A DNA stretch of 14,164 nt from positions 1 through 14,164 of the forward strand of contig CALBET010000242.1 of NCBI GenBank assembly GCA_937888665.1. Reading direction: 5' to 3'. Source of the DNA: an uncultured Acidobacteriota bacterium. Its GTDB lineage: Bacteria > Acidobacteriota > Vicinamibacteria > Vicinamibacterales > UBA8438. Position 1 is the first letter of the stretch, and each line of letters starts with the position of its first letter. Shown here piece by piece: positions 7,042 to 13,567 of the stretch. The notes beneath the pieces are model-generated. The model saw only the letters and a list, made by a program, of their open reading frames with translations. It did no database searches and was not told the DNA's origin. The position numbers were made by a program, and so were the translations under genes.

Positions 7042-7602
7042 CGGATTCGCGCGCACCCAGGCCAGCGCTCGGGCAAGACCGGCGGCCGATGTCGCCAACT
7101 CTTCTACTCGCGACGTGATGTCCGGTCCGGGCTCACCCGCGTCGGTAAAGTCCTCCCGGACGCAGTACACGAAGCGCGGGATGATGTGGCACCGGAAGTC
7201 GAACATCAGACTGTTGGCGAAGCCGATGGCGGACATGTAGCTCGTCTTGCCACCGGCGGCGCACAGAAACCCGACCGGCTTCTCCGTCCAGCCAGACCCG
7301 GTCAGCTCCATCGCGTTCTTTGCCGCGGCGTTCAGGTCGTAATTGTAGACCGGCGCCGAGACCAGAATGGCGCTCGCTGCGTGAATGCTCGCGGTCAAGG
7401 TCTTGACCGCGGGATGGTCGAACGACCCGGTACCGCCACACATCGGCAGATCGTGGTCGGTCAGATCGATCAGCTCGACCGGTTGCTCGGTCGCTCGCAG
7501 GAACGCCTCAGCCGTGAGGGCCAGCTTGTGGGACCGGCTCGTGGGGTTGAGCGAACAACTTAGGATGACGACGGGTCTCGACGCGATATCGGAAGTGGGC
7601 AT
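7006..7602 (-). CDS. NADPH-dependent FMN reductase-like flavoprotein
   Basis: This 198-residue flavodoxin-fold protein probably reduces FMN or a quinone/azo-type acceptor with NAD(P)H. The FMN phosphate loop is SCSLNPTSRSHKLA near residue 15, followed by the characteristic APVYNYDLNAAAKNAMEL (about 86-103) and the flavin-contact segment KPVGFLCAAGGKTSYMS. The ATG at 7602 is the only in-frame start downstream of the TATAAT box at 7660. A longer reading to 7686 would begin upstream of that promoter and is rejected. No clear ribosome site precedes the ATG. Its last 36 bases overlap the end of the ABC exporter gene on the other strand. It is cytoplasmic, and the physiological substrate cannot be told from its neighbours. 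Confidence 0.85.
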   Translation of the reverse strand: MPTSDIASRPVVILSCSLNPTSRSHKLALTAEAFLRATEQPVELIDLTDHDLPMCGGTGSFDHPAVKTLTASIHAASAILVSAPVYNYDLNAAAKNAMELTGSGWTEKPVGFLCAAGGKTSYMSAIGFANSLMFDFRCHIIPRFVYCVREDFTDAGEPGPDITSRVEELATSAAGLARALAWVRANPLRRSSGAEQFG

Positions 7603-7659
7603 ATCGGATGCGATGTCAACAGGTGGGCCGGTCGGTCCGAGCGAACCTCGATGGTGCGA

Positions 7660-7665
7660 ATTATA
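7660..7665 (-). promoter_or_regulatory. -10 box (TATAAT) for the FMN reductase gene
   Basis: The minus strand reads gcCTATAATtcg. The expected transcription start is near 7653, about 50 bases before the ATG at 7602. The best -35 candidate, at 18-base spacing, is TCGGTG and is weak. The box faces away from the plus-strand box at 7730, which lies 64 bases to the right. Confidence 0.6.
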
Positions 7666-7729
7666 GGCTGAATCACCGGTCCACACCGACCGAGACAGCG
7701 ACGCCGCCGGTCTCGTACCGCGGTGGCGC

Positions 7730-7735
7730 TATAAT
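7730..7735 (+). promoter_or_regulatory. -10 box (TATAAT) for the ADOP permease gene
   Basis: The plus strand reads cgCTATAATcg, identical over 11 bases to the promoter at 92-97 on the other strand. Transcription from about 7742 would give a leader of about 84 bases before the GTG at 7826. No good -35 is visible. Confidence 0.6.
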
Positions 7736-7825
7736 CGCGACCGTCCCTCTGGCAGCCGGTGGTGAACCCCAATGGTGGGCTTCGCGACGGGCTGCGACGG
7801 CCCGAGAACCGAGGAGGCTCATCAC

Positions 7826-10273
7826 GTGTCGCTCGGTCACGATCTGCGGTACGCAGCCCGCGCCCTTGGTCGCAGTCGTGGTTTCACGGCCGTCGCGGTG
7901 CTGACGCTGGCGCTCGGCATCGGTGCCGCCACCGCTATTTTCAGCGTCGTCAACGCCGTCTTGCTACGACCGCTGCCGTACCCGGACGCCGACCGGATTG
8001 TCCAGGTGTTCCAGCTCATCGAACGGCCCAACCTCGGTACGCCGCTTCGAGGCGGGCTGACCCCGGACCAGTTCCAGATCTGGCGGGCGCGTGCGCGGGG
8101 CTTGGCCCACATCGGCGTACATGGTGTTCGGACGTACACCCTCACTGGGCTGGACGACGCGGTGCGGCTGCATGGCGCCGCCGTTACGCCGAGTCTCTTT
8201 CCACTCCTTGACATCGCCCCTCTGCTGGGCCGCGTCTTCGAGCCGGCGGAGGCCCAACCGGGGGCCGAACCGGTGGTCATCCTCAGCCAAGACACCTGGG
8301 AGCGCTATCTCGGCTCGGACCCCGAGGTAGTCGGCCGATTGCTCACACTCGAGGGGAACCCGTACCGGGTCGTTGGCGTCATGCCGCGACGGTTCGCCTT
8401 TCCATCGCTCGACTATCGCAACGACTCCGGGGCGCTGGACGACCTGCCCCAGTTTTGGGTTCCTGTCGGGTTGCAGCCTCCCAACCCGAATCCGACGACC
8501 GACGTCGCGATGATGCCAACCCTGGCTCGTTTGGCGCCTGCCCTGACCCTGGAGCAGGCCGTAGCTGAGGCTAATACGCTGGTGCCCCCGGTGAGGCCAG
8601 ACCGGCCGGTCCGCGTCGAGATCGTGCCGCTGCGCGAGGAACTGGTGGCGCCGGTCCGACCGGCGCTGCTGATGCTGCAAAGCGGTGTCGGCTTTCTGCT
8701 GCTCATCGCCTGCGCGAACGTGACCAACCTGCTGCTGGCGCGGGGCGCCGCGCGGCAGCGCGAACTGGGGATCCGTCTCGCACTCGGGGCCGGACGCGGG
8801 CAGCTCACGCGGGGCATCCTGGTAGAGAGCCTCCTCCTGGCCGCCGGCGGAGGCACATTCGGATGCCTGCTGGCCTGGTGGGGCACGCTGCTTCTTCGCG
8901 CCCTGCCTCCGGGCAACGTGCCGCGCATCGCCGAAACGACCGTCGACGGCAGCGTGCTGGTCTTCGCGCTGGGGGTGTCCCTCGCGACCGGGGTGCTGGT
9001 CGGTCTGGTGACCGCGGTGCAGGTCAATCGCGCCAATCCACTGCGATCGCTCAGGGAGACAGCCGGAGGGGACGGACGCGGGTCGAGGCACCGGCCCTCG
9101 TCGGTGCTGGCCGTCGCCCAGGTGGCGGCCGCCACCATCCTGCTGGTTGGCGCAGCGCTGCTGGCCAACAGTTTCCTGCGGCTGACCCAGGTGGACCCCG
9201 GATTCAATCCGGACGGCGTGATCAGTTTCCAGATTGCCTTGCCGCGTTATCGCTATGCCGACACGTCTCAGCATCAAGCGCTCTACACCCGGCTCTACGA
9301 CGCGCTCGCCGCGTTGCCTGACGCCGACGCGGTCGTGCTCGGCAACAGTCTCCCGCCACTGCGGCCGAGGTTGTTCGGCGGCTTGCTGATTGACGGCGAG
9401 GCTGCTACCCCCGCCGTCGTCGCCGGACGCATGGTCACCCCAGGGTTCTTCCGCGGGCTCGGTGTGCCGGTGTTACAGGGCCGCGGGCTGACCGACCGGG
9501 ACATCGTCGGACAACCGCCGGTCGCGGTGGTGAGCGACACGTTCGCGCGGCAGCATTTTCCGACCCGCGAGGCGCTCGGTGCCGAGTTCGAGATCCTCAG
9601 GTCATCGGAGCCAATCAGGATCGTCGGGGTGGTCGGAAACACGATGCCACCCGAACCTGACGGGACGACCAGACCTGAGGTCTACTTCTCGTATCTGCAG
9701 TTTCCCAGTCCGAATCCCGGGTTCAGCCCACTCAACACGCTCGCGGGCGCCGTACGCACCACACGCGACCCCGGTGCCATGGCGGGATCGATCAGGAACA
9801 CAGTGCGACGGCTCGACCCCGACCTGGCGGTAGACAACTTGGTCACCATGGACGAGCTACGGTCCGATGAACTGGGCCGCGCTCGTTTCTACCTGACGGC
9901 GGCCGCCGGGCTTGCGTGTGTCGCCTTGCTTCTGGCCGCGATTGGGATCTACGGCGTGCTCGCCTACGCCGTCTCACAACGCACCCGAGAACTCGGCATC
10001 CGGATTGCGCTCGGGGCTGACGCCGGGGGGCTCATACGTATGGTCTCCCTGCAGGGACTCTGGCTCGCCTTGGCCGGTCTGGCGTTCGGTCTGGCCGGAG
10101 CCATGTGGACCACGCGCTTCCTCGAGAGCCTCCTGTTCGGCATCACCACGCGGGATCCGATCACGCTACTGGGCGTGGTGTTCGTCTTCGTGCTCGCGGC
10201 GCTCGCGGCCTGCTACCTCCCGGCTCGCCGAGCCACCCGTGTCGATCCACTGGCATCACTCCGAGCAGGGTAG
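7826..10273 (+). CDS. ADOP-family duplicated FtsX/MacB-like permease
   Basis: This 815-residue protein is two MacB-type permease halves in one chain. The GTG at 7826 has GAGGAGG eight bases upstream and gives the family's usual opening, a short basic stretch then GFTAVAVLTLALGIGAATAI (first helix about 20-46). The ATG at 7772 adds 18 residues without domain character. A large periplasmic domain (about 50-275) is followed by three helices (281-425) containing ACANVTNLLLARGAARQREL. The second half starts with a helix near 425-451, has another periplasmic domain, and ends with an FtsX core (691-805) that repeats the ARxRELGIRIALGA pattern. This is the layout of acidobacterial duplicated orphan permeases, which are typically found without an adjacent ATPase, as here. 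A mechanotransmission or exporter role is inferred from MacB; the substrate is unknown. The PadR regulator often found beside such genes is absent. Confidence 0.92.
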   Translation: MSLGHDLRYAARALGRSRGFTAVAVLTLALGIGAATAIFSVVNAVLLRPLPYPDADRIVQVFQLIERPNLGTPLRGGLTPDQFQIWRARARGLAHIGVHGVRTYTLTGLDDAVRLHGAAVTPSLFPLLDIAPLLGRVFEPAEAQPGAEPVVILSQDTWERYLGSDPEVVGRLLTLEGNPYRVVGVMPRRFAFPSLDYRNDSGALDDLPQFWVPVGLQPPNPNPTTDVAMMPTLARLAPALTLEQAVAEANTLVPPVRPDRPVRVEIVPLREELVAPVRPALLMLQSGVGFLLLIACANVTNLLLARGAARQRELGIRLALGAGRGQLTRGILVESLLLAAGGGTFGCLLAWWGTLLLRALPPGNVPRIAETTVDGSVLVFALGVSLATGVLVGLVTAVQVNRANPLRSLRETAGGDGRGSRHRPSSVLAVAQVAAATILLVGAALLANSFLRLTQVDPGFNPDGVISFQIALPRYRYADTSQHQALYTRLYDALAALPDADAVVLGNSLPPLRPRLFGGLLIDGEAATPAVVAGRMVTPGFFRGLGVPVLQGRGLTDRDIVGQPPVAVVSDTFARQHFPTREALGAEFEILRSSEPIRIVGVVGNTMPPEPDGTTRPEVYFSYLQFPSPNPGFSPLNTLAGAVRTTRDPGAMAGSIRNTVRRLDPDLAVDNLVTMDELRSDELGRARFYLTAAAGLACVALLLAAIGIYGVLAYAVSQRTRELGIRIALGADAGGLIRMVSLQGLWLALAGLAFGLAGAMWTTRFLESLLFGITTRDPITLLGVVFVFVLAALAACYLPARRATRVDPLASLRAG

Positions 10274-10333
10274 ACCACGAACACGCGGTGGCTCCCGCCC
10301 TTCAACCAGCGGTACTCCGACCTCGGTCACGAC

Positions 10334-10564
10334 ATGCGCATTCTCTTCGTACTCAAGGGCCTTGCGCTCGTACGCCACTTCGACGAAGTGTTGGCTCGCC
10401 TCGCCGACGAGCACGAGATCGTGCTCGCTCCGACCAAGTTCGGCGACGACCCGCTGCTACCAGCACTGCTCGCCAACCATCCCAACTGCACGGTGCTGGC
10501 ACACTCGCCCAAGCGGACCGAGGGCCTGCGTGCCGTCGCCGCGTTGCGCAACGCCCGGGACTAG
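10334..10564 (+). pseudogene. Truncated glycosyltransferase-like gene (N-terminal piece only)
   Basis: The frame encodes 76 residues. It starts with MRILFVLKGLALVRHFDEVL, matching the first beta strand and helix of GT-B glycosyltransferase-like proteins of several hundred residues. That class opens with MRILFV... and a segment such as VRHFDxVLxxLAxxxHEIVL. The chain continues plausibly to AVAALRNARD and then stops at TAG 10562-10564. The codons after the stop read TTRAARSVAI and do not resume the expected fold, so a deletion or join, not a point stop, best explains the loss. Its stop overlaps the convergent CaiB gene's stop by two bases. The ATG at 10334 has only a weak ribosome site. It is unlikely to be active. 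Assignment rests on the N-terminus alone, and a genuine small protein cannot be excluded. Confidence 0.55.
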
Positions 10565-11784
10565 ACAACACGGGCGGCACGGAGCGTCGCGATCTGATCC
10601 GCGTCGTATCCGAGCGCGGCCAAGATGTCCTCGGTATGCTCGCCAAGCTGCGGCGCGCGCCCACGGATACTGGCCGGAGTGTCAGAGAGTGAGAACGGCG
10701 AGTCAGCCACCGGCGCCGGTGAGGGCGTCCCTGGAAACCCGAGCGCCCGCAGCATCCGAGTGGCCCGCACGTGCGGGTCGTCCAGCGCCTGCTGTGGAGA
10801 GAGGACGGGGCCGGCGGGAATCCGAGCGGCTTCGAGCGCGGCCAGCGCCTCGTCGGTGGTCCGCTCCGCGCACCAGGAGGCCATCCGCTCGCTGATCAGC
10901 TCGCCGTGGTCGCCGCGGGACATGTCGTCCGCGAACCGCGCGTCGCCCAACCACTGTGGCTCGCCGATCAGTGTCGTCCAGCGCTCGAACAGCGGCTGCC
11001 CGATCGTCTGCACCAAGATCCACCCATCGCGCGTCCGATGCGTGTCGGATGGAGCCGACACCTGACTGCGATTCAGGGTGGCCACCCGATCGGGCACGTT
11101 CACCGCTTGCTCGATCAACGCGGCGTTCGCCACCGTGAGCGCGGAGGCGAGCAGCGAGCCCTTGACCTCCTGGCCGCGTCCCGTCTGCTGACGTGCCATC
11201 AGCGCCGCCAGCGTACCCACCGTGGCGCTCAACGCCGTCGTGAAGTCCACCCAGGGCACGTAGCTCTTGGTCGGCTGACCCGGGTGCCCCGAGAGATACA
11301 TCGCGCCGGACATCGCCTGACCGATGCCATCGAAACCGGTCTTCTTCGAGTAGGGCCCGCCGGACCCGAACGCCGATACGCTCGTCAGGATGACGTCCGG
11401 CTTGACCGCGACCAGCGACACATAGTCGAGCCCCATCGCCTCGAGGGCTGAATCGGGGAGGTTCGCCACCACCACGTCCGCGGTCGCGGCCAGTCGTCGA
11501 ACCACCTCGCGACCCTCAGGCTTCATCGGGTTCAGGGTCAGACCGCGCTTGTTCCGATTCACCTGCATGAACAGCGCGCCGTCCCCCGCGTCGTTCAGCG
11601 GCACGAGAAAACGGTCCTCACTCCCTCGTACCTTCTCGACGCGGATCACGTCGGCGCCCAGATCGGCCAGTAACGCGGCGCAGAAGGGACCGGCAATATA
11701 GCGGCCGAAGTCCAGGACACGAATTCCGTCAAGCACGCCTGGCACGGCTGTCGCGTCTGCGTCTGGGGGCGTCTGGCTGCTCAC
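10561..11784 (-). CDS. CaiB/BaiF family (family III) CoA-transferase
   Basis: This 407-residue enzyme transfers CoA between an acyl-CoA donor and a carboxylic acid acceptor, probably in cytoplasmic acid catabolism. The N-terminal domain is typical: GIRVLDFGRYIAGPFCAALL (20-39), then DLGADVIRVEKVRGSEDR (41-58) and the RNKRGLTLN segment (77-85). The presumed catalytic aspartate is D180 in YVPWVDFTTALSA, aligned with the nucleophile Asp of formyl-CoA transferase. GFDGIGQAMSG (150-160) is also a family motif. The length is normal (about 400), and C-terminal segments such as RIPAGPVLS and LGEHTEDILAALGY are intact, so the enzyme is complete. It starts with GTG at 11784, overlapping the stop of the upstream fragment as GTGA, so translation is coupled. 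No specific substrate can be assigned. Both flanking frames look broken. Confidence 0.92.
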   Translation of the reverse strand: MSSQTPPDADATAVPGVLDGIRVLDFGRYIAGPFCAALLADLGADVIRVEKVRGSEDRFLVPLNDAGDGALFMQVNRNKRGLTLNPMKPEGREVVRRLAATADVVVANLPDSALEAMGLDYVSLVAVKPDVILTSVSAFGSGGPYSKKTGFDGIGQAMSGAMYLSGHPGQPTKSYVPWVDFTTALSATVGTLAALMARQQTGRGQEVKGSLLASALTVANAALIEQAVNVPDRVATLNRSQVSAPSDTHRTRDGWILVQTIGQPLFERWTTLIGEPQWLGDARFADDMSRGDHGELISERMASWCAERTTDEALAALEAARIPAGPVLSPQQALDDPHVRATRMLRALGFPGTPSPAPVADSPFSLSDTPASIRGRAPQLGEHTEDILAALGYDADQIATLRAARVV

Positions 11785-11939
11785 AATCGAAAGTCCGCAA
11801 TCTGGATCTCGTGGCCATAGTCGGCAAAGTCGCCGTCGGCCCGAGCCTGCCTGAAATCACCCCAGTTCACCGGACGGTCCTTCGCCGGGTCCGCGCGGGT
11901 CTCGACCAGCGGCGCCACATCGGTGTCATACGCGGGATT
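11781..11939 (-). pseudogene. C-terminal remnant of an unidentified enzyme, coupled to the CaiB gene
   Basis: From about 11939 the minus strand reads NPAYDTDVAPLVETRADP and continues to GDFADYGHEIQIADFRL, then TGA overlaps the CaiB start. It reads like well-folded protein rather than random frame, but it has no good start: the only in-frame option is a GTG at 11921 with no ribosome site. The open frame further upstream (to a TTG at 11987) lies inside the di-heme oxidoreductase gene in another frame and carries no sense there. I read it as the last 50 or so residues of a longer enzyme whose front is missing. The ending resembles some phytanoyl-CoA dioxygenase-like proteins, which would suit a CoA-transferase partner, but that is a weak impression. 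Confidence 0.45.
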
Positions 11940-13158
11940 ACAGCGAACCGAGGAAAGCGAGCAGGGCGGCGCGGGACACGGGGTCAAGCCCGTCGAACCC
12001 CTCGCGGGCCAAGGCCGCCTCGGCGGCGTGGGCCTCGATCGCGTCCGTCACTGTGGCCGCCCGCCCGTCGTGCAACAGCGGACGGCGGAACCGTAGCCCC
12101 CACAGCGCGGGGGTCCGAACCTCATTCGCCGCGGCCGCCGCCTGCGCGATACCGTCACCCGTGCCGACATCGTGCAGCAAGAGATCCGCATACAGGGCCA
12201 CCGGCTGTCGATCGAACAGCGGATTCGAGCTCGGCCCAGTCTCCAGCACCGGCACGTGGCACGCGGCGCACCCGATGGCGTCGAACGTCTGTTCGCCGAG
12301 CCGGACCTGGGCGTCGGTCGGACCGCGACCGACCGGAGCGAGAAATTTCATGAATGATTCGAAGTTGTCGATACCGCGCCGCCTCGTCGCCCGATCTTCG
12401 ACATCCTCCGGGTCCGGAACCGGGTCACACAGGCGCATCAGCGCGGGGTCGATGCCGAACGACTGCTCGCGGGGAAACAGGTCGCTCGTAATTCCCATTT
12501 CGTTGAGATACGCGTCGGCGCCGAACACGAGCAAGCTCGCCCGTTGGGCTTTCCAGCCGAATCGGCCGACGCGCAGTTCGCCGGTGGCCAGATCCTCGAC
12601 GATGGCGGCGCGACCGCTCACGCCATCGCGATCGAGGTCGAGCGGGTCTTCCAGTGCGAGCAGCGTCTCGTCCGGAATCGCGTCGACCAGGCCGCCGCCG
12701 AACACCGGAATCGGGACCCGTCGGGCGATGACGGTGGCCTCGGCAGGAATGACCACCTGACACCCGTGCGATGGGATTGAGAACAACTGAAACAAGGAGC
12801 CAGCGTCCGGGTCAAAATCCGTATAGACCCCATCGGCGTCCACCATTCCGGCGCGCAGCTCAGACACCGGCGAGATACCGCCCACCGCCGGCACGTTGTG
12901 ACACCCCCCGCAACTGGTCCCATTGAACGCCGGACCGAGTCCCTCCTCAGGCTCCTCCACCTCCAGGAAGTCCTCGAGCCCCAGATTGAACAGCTCAAAC
13001 TCGGCCGGGGTGATACCGGGGAGCGCATCGCCGGGAGCTGGAGGTATCTGGGCGAAGACTGGGGCGGCGAGCCAGCCGGCTGCGACCACGACCCCCAGTC
13101 GGCGCGCCCATCGGCCAGGACCGCCAAGATGACGAAGGGACCGCCGGCTACGAGTCAT
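11938..13158 (-). CDS. Di-heme c-type oxidoreductase (DHOR family, putative peroxidase)
   Basis: This 406-residue exported cytochrome has two covalent heme c sites, CGGCH at 83-87 and CAACH at 297-301. A signal peptide covers about residues 1-36 (twin-Arg-rich start, hydrophobic 21-33, APVFA before Gln). Further features of the DHOR (PF06537) family are GRFGWKAQRASLL (198-210), RTPALWGLRFRRPLLHDGRA (348-367) and the C-terminal helix AALLAFLGSL. A periplasmic location and electron transfer or peroxide reduction are inferred from the MauG/CcpA-like fold of the family. The ATG at 13158 has AGGAG nine bases upstream and overlaps the cupredoxin gene by 11 bases, so the two are an operon. The gene is complete at both ends; its stop is immediately followed by the remnant at 11939. 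Confidence 0.9.
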   Translation of the reverse strand: MTRSRRSLRHLGGPGRWARRLGVVVAAGWLAAPVFAQIPPAPGDALPGITPAEFELFNLGLEDFLEVEEPEEGLGPAFNGTSCGGCHNVPAVGGISPVSELRAGMVDADGVYTDFDPDAGSLFQLFSIPSHGCQVVIPAEATVIARRVPIPVFGGGLVDAIPDETLLALEDPLDLDRDGVSGRAAIVEDLATGELRVGRFGWKAQRASLLVFGADAYLNEMGITSDLFPREQSFGIDPALMRLCDPVPDPEDVEDRATRRRGIDNFESFMKFLAPVGRGPTDAQVRLGEQTFDAIGCAACHVPVLETGPSSNPLFDRQPVALYADLLLHDVGTGDGIAQAAAAANEVRTPALWGLRFRRPLLHDGRAATVTDAIEAHAAEAALAREGFDGLDPVSRAALLAFLGSL

Positions 13159-13567
13159 CGTGCTCGGCTCCTGCGTGGCTGTCGTTGTCGTCGGTGACCA
13201 CGATCTCGCCCTTCATGAAATTGTGGCCGGCACCGCACAGCTTCGAGCACTCGAACTGATACACGCCCGGGGCCTCGGCCTCGAAGACCACGACCGCCTC
13301 ACCCTGTCGTCGTTTCGGCACGATCACGTTCCGCCCGTTCACGAGATGAAACCCGTGGTCGGTATCCTCACTCCTGATGTGAATCTCCACGGTGGTGCCG
13401 ACCGGTATCTCGAGACGCGAGGGTGTAAACGTGAACCGCTCGGCCACCATTTCCACGACCTGGCGTTCCTGCGCGGCAACCGCGCGGGGCAGGATGACCG
13501 CACCCGGCAGCGCCATGAGCAGGATCGGCAGCATCGCGCGCCGTACATGCCTGAGAGGACTTCGCAT
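13148..13567 (-). CDS. Secreted cupredoxin with a complete CuA-type copper site
   Basis: The product has 139 residues from the ATG at 13567, whose first base is the last base of the upstream gene's stop (TGATG). An in-frame ATG at 13579 would add four residues and is possible. A signal peptide runs to AVAAQE. The mature domain is a cytochrome oxidase subunit II-like cupredoxin: strands VVEMVAERFTFTPSRLEIPV and TTVEIHIRSEDTDHGFHL, then the copper loop CSKLCGAGHNFM. Numbering from the 13579 ATG, the ligand set C111, C115, H119, M122 with H75 is the full CuA pattern (CxxxCxxxHxxM), so a binuclear electron-transfer centre is likely. No membrane helix follows the signal, unlike true subunit II. 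The tail is His/Asp/Glu-rich. The location is periplasmic. It probably exchanges electrons with the di-heme protein encoded next. Confidence 0.88.
   Translation of the reverse strand: MRSPLRHVRRAMLPILLMALPGAVILPRAVAAQERQVVEMVAERFTFTPSRLEIPVGTTVEIHIRSEDTDHGFHLVNGRNVIVPKRRQGEAVVVFEAEAPGVYQFECSKLCGAGHNFMKGEIVVTDDNDSHAGAEHDDS

Noticed and set aside
7686..7826. Possible riboswitch in the ADOP permease leader
   Set aside because: The leader is only about 84 bases and I find no conserved aptamer-like core or strong stem in it.
7964..9277. 437-codon open frame on the minus strand, opposite the ADOP permease
   Set aside because: It is a shadow of a confident gene in GC-rich DNA: Arg/Gln/His-heavy with no domain, signal or ribosome site, and the plus-strand gene has clear family motifs throughout.
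10771..11451. 226-codon plus-strand frame opposite the CoA-transferase
   Set aside because: No recognisable fold and Arg-rich throughout; the minus-strand enzyme is complete with catalytic Asp.
10556..11937. Reading the CaiB block as a transposon with 5-base target duplication
   Set aside because: There is no transposase and no terminal inverted repeat, removing the block does not restore any gene, and a 5-base GC repeat is weak evidence by chance.
12053..12760. 235-codon plus-strand frame opposite the di-heme oxidoreductase
   Set aside because: Ser/Arg/Pro-rich antisense frame; the heme motifs are on the other strand.
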